A DNA stretch of 25,346 bases from an uncultured Ideonella sp. (GTDB lineage Bacteria > Pseudomonadota > Gammaproteobacteria > Burkholderiales > Burkholderiaceae): NCBI GenBank assembly GCA_946479475.1, contig CAMLGG010000049.1:1-25346 (forward strand), given 5' to 3'. Below are positions 8,043 through 15,281 of the stretch, one piece after another. Made by a program: the position numbers and the translations under genes. A model generated the notes under the pieces. That model did not search any database, had not been told where the DNA came from, and worked only from the letters and a program-made list of their open reading frames with translations. Every line of letters begins with the position of its first letter. The first letter of the stretch is position 1.

Positions 8043-9506
8043 ATGATGGCGAAGCCAGCCGTCCTTCTGGGGCTGATGCTCCTGGCCCAGTCCCATGGCG
8101 CCTGGAGCGAGCAGCCGCCTGCATCGGCCGCGGCCGCGGCACGGCCGCGCGTGGTCGTGCTCACCGACATCGAGAACGAGCCCGACGACACCCAGTCGCT
8201 GGTGCGCCTGCTGCTGTATGCGAACGACATCGAGCTGCGCGGCCTGGTCGCCACGACCTCGGTGCACCTGCCCAAGGCCGTGCATCCGGAAGCGATCCGG
8301 CGGATCCTCGACCGCTATGCCGAGGTGCTGCCGAGACTGCGCGAGCACGATGCCGCCTATCCCGGGGCGGACGAGCTGCGGGTCCGCGTCGCGGCAGGCC
8401 AGGACGGCTACGGCATGCAGGCCGTAGGCGAGGGGCGCGGCAGCCCGGGCTCCGAGTTGCTGCGCCGCGAGCTGGAGCGCAGCGATCCGCGCCCGCTGTG
8501 GGTCAGCGTCTGGGGCGGTGCCAACACGCTGGCCCAGGCCCTGCTGGACCTGCGGCGCGCGCGCAGCCCGGGCGCGGTGGCGACCGCCGTGGGGCGCTTG
8601 CGCGTCTATGCGATCTCCGACCAGGACGACAGCGGCGCCTGGCTGCGCCGCGAGTTCCCCGGCCTCTTCTACATCGTCAGCCCTGGCGGCTACGGCAACG
8701 GCACCTGGGGCGCGATGTTCTCCGTGGTGGACGGCCTCGACAACGAGAACGTGGGCAATGCCTGGCTCGCCCGCCACATCCAGCAGGGCCACGGCCCGCT
8801 GGGCGCGGCGTACCCGGACGTCGCCTACGGCATGGAGGGCGACACGCCGTCCTTCCTCGGCCTGATCCCCAACGGGCTGAACGCGCCCGAGCACCCCGAC
8901 TGGGGCGGCTGGGGCGGCCGCTACAGCCTCTACGTGCCGCGCCGGGAGGACACCGACCCGGACGGCTTCAACGGCGGCGTTCCCGTCGAGGCCGAGACGC
9001 GTCCCGTCTGGACCAACGCCGTCGACCGCTATCGGCCGTTCGTGGCGTCGGCCCATGGCCGGCCGGTCAAGCCCGGCGAGCGCGAGTTCGTGGGTCCGGG
9101 GGTGACGCTGTGGCGCTGGCGCGAGGCCTTCCAGAACGACTTCGCCGCCCGCATGCTCTGGACGACGCGCGCGCCGGCCGAAGCGAACCACGCGCCGGTG
9201 GTGCGCCTGGCGCATGACGCCGAGCTGCAGGTGCGCGGCGGCGACTGGGTCACCCTGGACGCGGGGCCGACGACCGACCCCGATGGCGACAGCCTGAGCT
9301 TCCTGTGGTTCAGCTACCCGGAGGCCGGCACGCTGGCCGCACCGCTCGATCTCGGTGCGCAGAACATGCGTCGGGCCGGCCTGCGGATTCCCGAGGTCGA
9401 TGTGCCGGCGACCGCCCACGTGATCGTGCAGGTCACCGACAAGGGGAGCCCCGCGCTGACCCGCTATGGGCGCGTCGTCCTGCGCATCAGCCCGCGCGTG
9501 CGTTGA
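8043..9506 (+). CDS. Sde182-like (DUF1593) nucleoside-hydrolase-like, putative cellulose-binding protein
   Basis: A 487-residue secreted protein of the family named after Saccharophagus Sde182 (DUF1593). The family has a nucleoside-hydrolase-like fold and was reported to bind cellulose; its enzymatic role, if any, is not established. The signal peptide is MMAKPAVLLGLMLLAQSHGA, cleaved near Ser22. The core (about 34-380) opens with VVVLTDIENEPDDTQSLVRL, whose acidic residues (39, 44-45 region) recall the calcium-binding aspartates of nucleoside hydrolases. It continues with WVSVWGGANTLAQAL and YAISDQDDSGAWLR. Residues 385-487 form an Ig/PKD-like C-terminal domain (DPDGDSLSFLWF). Length matches the family. 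GAGGTGAG at 8026-8033 stands nine bases before ATG-8043; ATG-8046 is a near-equal alternative. It is the last gene of the first cluster, 36 bases after the GH5 gene. Its place beside cellulases and a fucosidase suggests a substrate-binding or glycan-cleaving role, which is inference. Confidence 0.85.
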   Translation: MMAKPAVLLGLMLLAQSHGAWSEQPPASAAAAARPRVVVLTDIENEPDDTQSLVRLLLYANDIELRGLVATTSVHLPKAVHPEAIRRILDRYAEVLPRLREHDAAYPGADELRVRVAAGQDGYGMQAVGEGRGSPGSELLRRELERSDPRPLWVSVWGGANTLAQALLDLRRARSPGAVATAVGRLRVYAISDQDDSGAWLRREFPGLFYIVSPGGYGNGTWGAMFSVVDGLDNENVGNAWLARHIQQGHGPLGAAYPDVAYGMEGDTPSFLGLIPNGLNAPEHPDWGGWGGRYSLYVPRREDTDPDGFNGGVPVEAETRPVWTNAVDRYRPFVASAHGRPVKPGEREFVGPGVTLWRWREAFQNDFAARMLWTTRAPAEANHAPVVRLAHDAELQVRGGDWVTLDAGPTTDPDGDSLSFLWFSYPEAGTLAAPLDLGAQNMRRAGLRIPEVDVPATAHVIVQVTDKGSPALTRYGRVVLRISPRVR

Positions 9507-9511
9507 CGCGA

Positions 9512-9569
9512 GGGCCTGGCCAGGCCCCGCACTGCGCGGCGAGCCTGGCCGGCCGGGGGCAGCCGCCCC
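9512..9569. terminator. Hairpin-rich gap between convergent genes, possible bidirectional terminator
   Basis: A perfect 16-base palindrome, GGGCCTGGCCAGGCCC, lies at 9512-9527, six bases after the upstream stop codon. A second hairpin, GGGGC-AGCC-GCCCC, lies at 9556-9569. Neither has a T-tract on either strand, so intrinsic termination is uncertain. Position between two converging genes favours a role in ending or protecting both transcripts. Confidence 0.4.
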
Positions 9570-9581
9570 GCCTGCGTGGGC

Positions 9582-11948
9582 TTAACCGCGGTAGAGAACG
9601 CCTCGGCCGGCGCCGCTGATGTAGACCCGGCCATGGATGTTGTGGTCGGCAGCCATGGGGCCGATGCCGCCGAACTGGTGGTCATCGTCGTTGATGCGCG
9701 TCCAGCTCTCCCCCGCGTCGTCGGACTGGTAGACCCCCCACACGCCGCCGACCGTTCCGACCATGTACACGGCCGCCGAGTAGCCGGTGCCCGTCGCCGG
9801 CTTGCCCAGCGCCACCATGGTCGCGCCGAAGAGCTCGGGATACTTCCAGTCCGGGTTGGATCCCCAGACCGACTGCATGGAGGTCAGCTTCGTCCAGGTC
9901 ACGCCCGAGTCCACCGAGTGGTAGAGGCTGTTGCCGTCCGCCAGCCACACGTCGCCTTCGACATACGGATTCACCGCCAGCGCGGTCGTCTGGTAGCTGT
10001 TGCAGCGCAGGCTGGCCAGCACGGGAGAAGTGCTCTGCGTGAAGGTCTGGCCGCCGTCGGTGGAGTAGTAGAACTTGCCGTTGGTGTTGGTCCACCACGC
10101 GCCGCCCGAGTCGTAGGCGTAGACCTTGTCCGGGTTCTGGCGGTCGGCGGCCAGCCGGTAGCTGCGGTTCACGCCGACCCATGAGAGCGGCGACAGGTTG
10201 GTCGGCGTCCACGTCGCGCCGTTGTCGCCCGTGTGGTACGGCACCGAGTTGCCGGGTGCCCACACCGCATGGTTGGGCTGCGAAACGGCGATGTTGGTCT
10301 CGCCGGTCTGGTTGGCCTGCGCATCGGGATGGTTGGTCGCGAAGGCGGCCCAGGTCAGGCCGGCGTCGGTGGAATAGACCCCCAGGACGCTGCTGCCCCA
10401 GGTGGCCGCACCGACCGCGGCGATGTAGGACGGGTCGGACCACGCCATGTCGGCCGACATGCCCGTGCTGAACGCGAGGCTGCCCTTGGGGCCCAGGGTC
10501 GGCGCCTGGTCGAGTTCCGTGTGCACCAGCAGCCCGACGTCCATCGAGCTGTTGAGCAGCAGGTAGGGCGAGCCGGGAGGCGGGGCCATCAACGACACAT
10601 TGGCGGTCTCTTCGATGCCCTCGATCAGGAACACCCAGCTCGGGTCGGCCGCCGAGGCGTTGCGGGTTTCCCAGACGCCGCCGCCGCTGACGTGCAGGAT
10701 GTGGTCGCGGTCGAAGGGGTCGATCTCGACGTCGTCCATCCAGCCCGAGAAGCCGGTGTCGGCCGGCGTGTGCGGCTTCATCGCCGCGATCTCGCGCCAG
10801 GTGGCGCCGGCATCGTCCGAAAGCTGGACGACCGGCTGGCCCTCCCAGTTGCCCCAGGTGTTGGTGACCCCCAGCGCGATTCGCGTGGTGGCGCCGGTGC
10901 CGTGGACCGACACGCCGCCCAGGCCGAAGCTGGACCACTGGTCGGGGTCGTAGCTCTTGAGCAGCGTCCACGTGCTGCCGTCGAACTTGTAGAAGCGCGC
11001 GGGGCCGTTGGCGCCGGGGCCGGGGCCCTGGGTGAACGGCACGTAGAACATGCCGTCGTCCGCCCGCGCCATGTGCGGGATGTGGTACCCGCTCACCGGC
11101 GTCTCGACACCCGTCCAGGTCTTGCCGCCGTTGGTGGACTTGTAGAGGCTGAAGCTGAGGCCCGCGGCCGCCGCGTAGTCCGGCGCGACGCCGACGTAGA
11201 TCGTCTTGGTCGGCTTGCCGCTGCCGCGCGTGGAGGTGTCGAACAGGACGAACTCGACGCCCTTGGCGCTGCCTTCGGAGGCGGAGATCTGCTCCGCGGT
11301 CATCCAGGCGGTGGAGAACGACGACACCTGGCTCCAGGTCTGGCCCCGGTCGCGGCTCGTCCAGAGCCCCGCCGTGCGCGAGCCGTAGAACAGGATCTTC
11401 GGCTGGTTGGGGTCGACGCTCATGCGCTCGCCGATGGCGCGGCCTGCGTTGTTGGAGCCCACGGAGAAGGGCAGCTCGACGTGCTGCCAGGACTTGCCCC
11501 GGTTCGACGAGAGGTACAGGCGGCCGTGGCCGTCGGCGGAGTTGTACATGCCGGTGCTCATGTACACCCGCCTGTCGTCGTTCGGGTCCAGGGCGATGCT
11601 CTCGGCACCGTGGTAGAAGCCGTCGTTCACGCCCATGCCATCGGTGATCGGCAGCCAGGCCGACTTCTTCGGCTCCCACCGGTACGCGCCGCCGATGTCG
11701 GTGCGCGCGTAGAGCAGGTCAGGCGTGGTCGGGTGGAAGACCAGGCCCGGGATGTAGCCGCCGCCGCCGATCTTGAGGTTCCTCCACGTCGACGTGCGCA
11801 GCGCCCCGGCCGTCTCGTTCGCGCCGCCCAGGGTGCGCGTGCCGAGCGCAGTCTCCTTGTCGGTGGAAGGGGAGGTGCCGCCGCCACAGCCGGCGAGCGC
11901 GCCGACCATGAGGGCAGGGAGGGAAGAGAACTGTCGTCTGTTCAGCAT
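9582..11948 (-). CDS. GH74 xyloglucanase, Tat-type lipoprotein
   Basis: A 788-residue xyloglucan-specific endo-beta-1,4-glucanase of family GH74, an inverting enzyme built of two seven-bladed propellers. This is the clearest xyloglucan marker in the window. The leader has a twin arginine (NRRQFSSL) and a lipobox ending LAGC (Cys21), so export by Tat with later lipidation is likely. The catalytic base is Asp84 in YARTDIGGAYRW. The acid region reads GWMDDVEIDPFD (Asp405/Asp406), one residue shorter than the usual GWMIDDLEIDPF. BNR-type repeats recur (SSNRGKSW, SRDRGQTW, STNGGKTW, SDDAGATW, STDAGLTW, STDGGQTF, SVDSGVTW, SDDAGESW). No cellulose-binding module follows. GGAGA precedes ATG by six bases. 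The gene points away from the GH43-GH51 gene and into the Sde182-like gene. Endo versus exo mode cannot be read here. Confidence 0.95.
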   Translation of the reverse strand: MLNRRQFSSLPALMVGALAGCGGGTSPSTDKETALGTRTLGGANETAGALRTSTWRNLKIGGGGYIPGLVFHPTTPDLLYARTDIGGAYRWEPKKSAWLPITDGMGVNDGFYHGAESIALDPNDDRRVYMSTGMYNSADGHGRLYLSSNRGKSWQHVELPFSVGSNNAGRAIGERMSVDPNQPKILFYGSRTAGLWTSRDRGQTWSQVSSFSTAWMTAEQISASEGSAKGVEFVLFDTSTRGSGKPTKTIYVGVAPDYAAAAGLSFSLYKSTNGGKTWTGVETPVSGYHIPHMARADDGMFYVPFTQGPGPGANGPARFYKFDGSTWTLLKSYDPDQWSSFGLGGVSVHGTGATTRIALGVTNTWGNWEGQPVVQLSDDAGATWREIAAMKPHTPADTGFSGWMDDVEIDPFDRDHILHVSGGGVWETRNASAADPSWVFLIEGIEETANVSLMAPPPGSPYLLLNSSMDVGLLVHTELDQAPTLGPKGSLAFSTGMSADMAWSDPSYIAAVGAATWGSSVLGVYSTDAGLTWAAFATNHPDAQANQTGETNIAVSQPNHAVWAPGNSVPYHTGDNGATWTPTNLSPLSWVGVNRSYRLAADRQNPDKVYAYDSGGAWWTNTNGKFYYSTDGGQTFTQSTSPVLASLRCNSYQTTALAVNPYVEGDVWLADGNSLYHSVDSGVTWTKLTSMQSVWGSNPDWKYPELFGATMVALGKPATGTGYSAAVYMVGTVGGVWGVYQSDDAGESWTRINDDDHQFGGIGPMAADHNIHGRVYISGAGRGVLYRG

Positions 11949-12290
11949 GTGGTGTCTCCGCGTTCAGGGGGCGAGGTCCGGTCAATCCTTGCCGGTGGTT
12001 AGGTTCCGCGGCCCTCATATTAGTTTGATGGGCGAACAAAGTCTGCGAAGGCAAACACCTAGCGCCATCGGCGGCGCCGTTCGAACTCGGTAACGACTTT
12101 CGCCGGGGACTGCGGCACATTCGCGCCAATCCTGCTCACCCGGACGACGGATTGACCCTGCACGCGCGCATGACGGCCTTGGTGCCCGGAGGCCGGCCGA
12201 CCCCGATGCCCTGACGCGAGAAAGCGGCGGCAGCCTTTCACCCATCCAGACCCACCCATCCAGCGATCTCGACTGCGACGCCCACACCGC
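11949..12290. promoter_or_regulatory. Divergent intergenic region between GH74 and GH43-GH51 genes
   Basis: These 342 bases hold no gene and must carry the promoters of both flanking genes. On the minus strand TCTCC at 11955-11959 reads GGAGA, the GH74 ribosome binding site. An AT-rich island (CATATTAGTTTGATG, 12016-12030) stands out in GC-rich surroundings and is a candidate promoter or operator. The 8-base palindrome GTTCGAAC lies at 12079-12086. TTGACC on the plus strand (12152-12157) and GGTCAA at 11980-11985 (TTGACC on the minus strand) could be -35 elements, but no good -10 follows either. No Shine-Dalgarno site is seen before ATG-12291. Confidence 0.5.
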
Positions 12291-15239
12291 ATGCGCACCA
12301 TCCTCCACAGACTGCTGCTGGCACTCCTGGCCGTGCCCCTGGCCCTGCTGGCGGCTACGCCCGCCGTCACGAAGCTGCCTCGCCATGCCGGCTACCTCTT
12401 CGTCCATTTCGGCGGCGACGGCACCGAAGACGGCGAACAGGTCCGCTTCGCGCTGAGCCGCGGCAACGATCCGCTTCACTGGCAAGCACTGAACGGCGGC
12501 CGGCCGGTGCTGGTCTCCACCGTCGGAGAGAAGGGCGTGCGCGACCCGCACATCGTCCGCGCCCCTGGGGGCGACCGCTTCTACCTCATCGCCACGGACC
12601 TGCGGATGGCCGGCCGCGACGGTGGCCAGTGGTGGGAGGTGCAGCGCCACGGCAGCCGCTCGATCGTCGTGTGGGAGTCCACCGACCTCGTGCACTGGAG
12701 CGCGCCGCGCCTGGCGAAGGTGGCCCCCGACGAAGCCGGCAACGCCTGGGCGCCGGAGGCGGTGTGGGACGCCCGGCTCGGCAAGTTCGTCGTCTTCTGG
12801 GCCTCCAGGCTGTACGCACCCGAGGACAAGGGCCGCGAACGCGAGACCCACAACAGGATGCTGTACGCGACGACCGACGACTTCCGCAGCTTCAGCGCGC
12901 CCCGGGTGTGGGACGACCCGGGGTACTCGGTCATCGATGCCACCGTCATCGAGCACGCGGGCCGCTACTACCGCTTCAGCAAGGACGACCGCGAGCCCCC
13001 GCAGGCCGCGCGGTGCTCCAAGTCCATCACCGCGCAAAAGTCGGCCTCGCTCACGTCGCCCGCCTACGAGCTCATCGCCGACTGCATTGGCCGCGGCGTC
13101 ATGGGCGACGGCGAAGGCCCGCTGGTGTTCAAGTCCAACACCGAGCAGAAGTGGTACCTGTTCATCGACGAGTACGGCAACAAGGGCTACGTGCCCTTCG
13201 AGACCACCGACCTCGAGTCCGGCCGGTGGACGAAGTCGAAGGACTACCAGCTGCCGCCCTCGCCGCGGCACGGGGCGGTGATCCCGGTGACGCAGGACGA
13301 GTACGACCGGCTGCTCGCGGCCTGGCCGCCGGTGGCCGCCGGCCCCAGCATCCGCATCGACGCCGCGCGCATACAGGCCCGCATCAGCCCCACGCTCCAC
13401 GGCCTGATGACCGAGGAGATCAACTTCTCGTACGAGGGCGGCCTGTACGGCGAGCTGATCCGCAACCGCAGCTTCAAGGCCGAGGCCGGCTACGCCTACC
13501 AGGCCGACGAGCCGGTCTACTGGTCGGCCGTGGGCGATGCGCGGATCGCGCTCGACAAGAAGGTCAAGCTCAACGACGCGCAGGACCTCAGCCTGCTGCT
13601 CGAAGTGAAAGGCGCGTCGCAAGGGCGGCCGGCGGGCATCTCGAACGCGGGCTACTGGGGCATCCCGGTGCAGGCCGACACGACCTACACCGTGTCGTTC
13701 TATGCCAAGGCCGAGGGCGACGACCCGGGCCCGGTGACGGTGGCGCTGGCCAAGCAGGGCGGGGCGGTCGTCACGTCGGCCACGGTCGGCGGCATTGGCC
13801 AGGAGTGGAAGAAGTCCGAGCTCAAGCTCACGACGGGTCAGCTCCAAGCCTCGAAGGACAACCTCTTCACCCTCACCACCACGCGTCCCGGCAGGTTGTG
13901 GCTGCAGCAGGTGTCCGTGTTCGGTCCGACGTACAAGGGCCGCCCGAACGGCAACCGGCCCGACCTGATGGAGATGCTGGCGGCGTTGAAGCCCGCTTTC
14001 CTGCGCTTTCCCGGCGGCAACTACCTGCAGGGCGACACCTTCAACCAGCGCTTCCAGTGGAAGCAGACGACAGGCGACGTCGCGCAGCGGCCCGGCCACC
14101 GCAGCCCGTGGAACTACTGGTCCACCGACGGCCTGGGGCTGATGGAGTTCCTGCTCTGGTGCGAGGAGCTGGACATGGAGCCGGTGCTGGGCGTGTTCGC
14201 CGGCTTCACGCTGCAGCGCGACAGGCTGTCCTCGCCCGACGACCTTCAGCCCTACGTGCAGGAGGCGCTGGACGAGATCGAGTACATCGTCGGCGATACC
14301 GGCACGAAGTGGGGCGCGCAGCGCGCGAAGGACGGCCACCCCACGCCCTTCCGGCTGCGCTACGTGGAGGTCGGCAACGAGGACTTCTTCGACGCGAGCG
14401 GCTCCTACGACAAGCGCTTCGCCGTCTTCTACCAGGCGATCAAGGCGAAGTACCCCCAGATGCAGATCATCTCGACGGTGGCCAGGGAGGCGACCCCTTC
14501 GCAGCGCCCCGACCTGGTGGACGAGCACACCTACGCCTGGGGCGAGGCGCAGATGTACGAGCACCTGCACGACTACGACGAGCGCCCGCGCAGCGACCCC
14601 AAGGTCTTCGTCGGCGAGTGGGCCACGCACCAGGGCTGGCCGATGCCGAACATGAAGGCGGCGATCGCCGATGCCGCCTACCTGGCGAGCCTGGAGCGCA
14701 ATGCCGACCACGTGGTGATGGCCGCCTACGCGCCGCTGCTGGCAAACCTCAGCCACGTCGGGGGCCACAGCCGCGACAACTCGCTGCAGTGGTCCACCAA
14801 CCTGATCGGCTACGACGCGCTCCAGGCCTACGGCACGCCTTCGTACCACGTGCAGAAGATGTTCGCCGAGGCGCGCGGGGACGTCGTGCTGCCGTCGAGC
14901 GGCAGCGGCATCCCGAGCTGGACCACGTCGGAGGGCAAGACCTTCCCGGCGCTGCACTGGGTGGCGACCCGCACCGAGAAAACCGGCCGCATCCAGCTCA
15001 AGCTCGCCAGCCGCGCCGCCACGCCGCAGGCGGTGCGCATCGCGCTGTCGGGCGTGAAGGCGCTGGCGCCCGAAGGCACGCTCACCGTGCTGTCCTCGGC
15101 CGATCCCGAAGCCGGCAACAGCCTCGCCGAGCCCACGCGCATCGTGCCGGTCAAGCGCGCCTTCAAGGGCGTGGCCCGCGAATTCACCCTCACCGTGCCC
15201 GCGTACTCGGTTTCGGTGCTCGAGATCGATGCGAGGTAG
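12291..15239 (+). CDS. GH43-GH51 fusion, putative bifunctional alpha-L-arabinofuranosidase
   Basis: A 982-residue secreted protein with two catalytic families in one chain. The signal peptide is MRTILHRLLLALLAVPLALLAA. Residues 30-345 form a GH43-type five-bladed propeller with VRDPHIVR (Asp85), WAPEAVWD (Glu156), VIDATVIEH and the likely acid Glu275 in GDGEGPLVFK. Residues 355-982 form a GH51 arabinofuranosidase: EEINFSYEGGLYGELIRNRSF-type start, a CBM4/9-like insert at about 430-560, FLRFPGGNY, acid/base Glu697 in EVGNEDFF, nucleophile Glu776 in FVGEWATH, and a C-terminal beta-domain. Both units keep candidate catalytic residues. Removal of arabinofuranose from arabinosylated xyloglucan, arabinoxylan or arabinan is likely; the GH43 half could instead be a xylosidase or a galactosidase. 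It heads the second transcription unit, 30-42 bases before the GH2 gene. GH43 subfamily is not assigned. Confidence 0.9.
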   Translation: MRTILHRLLLALLAVPLALLAATPAVTKLPRHAGYLFVHFGGDGTEDGEQVRFALSRGNDPLHWQALNGGRPVLVSTVGEKGVRDPHIVRAPGGDRFYLIATDLRMAGRDGGQWWEVQRHGSRSIVVWESTDLVHWSAPRLAKVAPDEAGNAWAPEAVWDARLGKFVVFWASRLYAPEDKGRERETHNRMLYATTDDFRSFSAPRVWDDPGYSVIDATVIEHAGRYYRFSKDDREPPQAARCSKSITAQKSASLTSPAYELIADCIGRGVMGDGEGPLVFKSNTEQKWYLFIDEYGNKGYVPFETTDLESGRWTKSKDYQLPPSPRHGAVIPVTQDEYDRLLAAWPPVAAGPSIRIDAARIQARISPTLHGLMTEEINFSYEGGLYGELIRNRSFKAEAGYAYQADEPVYWSAVGDARIALDKKVKLNDAQDLSLLLEVKGASQGRPAGISNAGYWGIPVQADTTYTVSFYAKAEGDDPGPVTVALAKQGGAVVTSATVGGIGQEWKKSELKLTTGQLQASKDNLFTLTTTRPGRLWLQQVSVFGPTYKGRPNGNRPDLMEMLAALKPAFLRFPGGNYLQGDTFNQRFQWKQTTGDVAQRPGHRSPWNYWSTDGLGLMEFLLWCEELDMEPVLGVFAGFTLQRDRLSSPDDLQPYVQEALDEIEYIVGDTGTKWGAQRAKDGHPTPFRLRYVEVGNEDFFDASGSYDKRFAVFYQAIKAKYPQMQIISTVAREATPSQRPDLVDEHTYAWGEAQMYEHLHDYDERPRSDPKVFVGEWATHQGWPMPNMKAAIADAAYLASLERNADHVVMAAYAPLLANLSHVGGHSRDNSLQWSTNLIGYDALQAYGTPSYHVQKMFAEARGDVVLPSSGSGIPSWTTSEGKTFPALHWVATRTEKTGRIQLKLASRAATPQAVRIALSGVKALAPEGTLTVLSSADPEAGNSLAEPTRIVPVKRAFKGVAREFTLTVPAYSVSVLEIDAR

Positions 15240-15281
15240 GCCGGCCAGGCCGTCTCGCGAACACCACGCATGAAAGGACCC

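Noticed and set aside
12152..12180. TTGACC as a sigma-70 promoter for the GH43-GH51 gene
   Set aside because: The bases 17 further on read GGCCTT, a very poor -10 element, so it is only mentioned as a possible element of the intergenic region.
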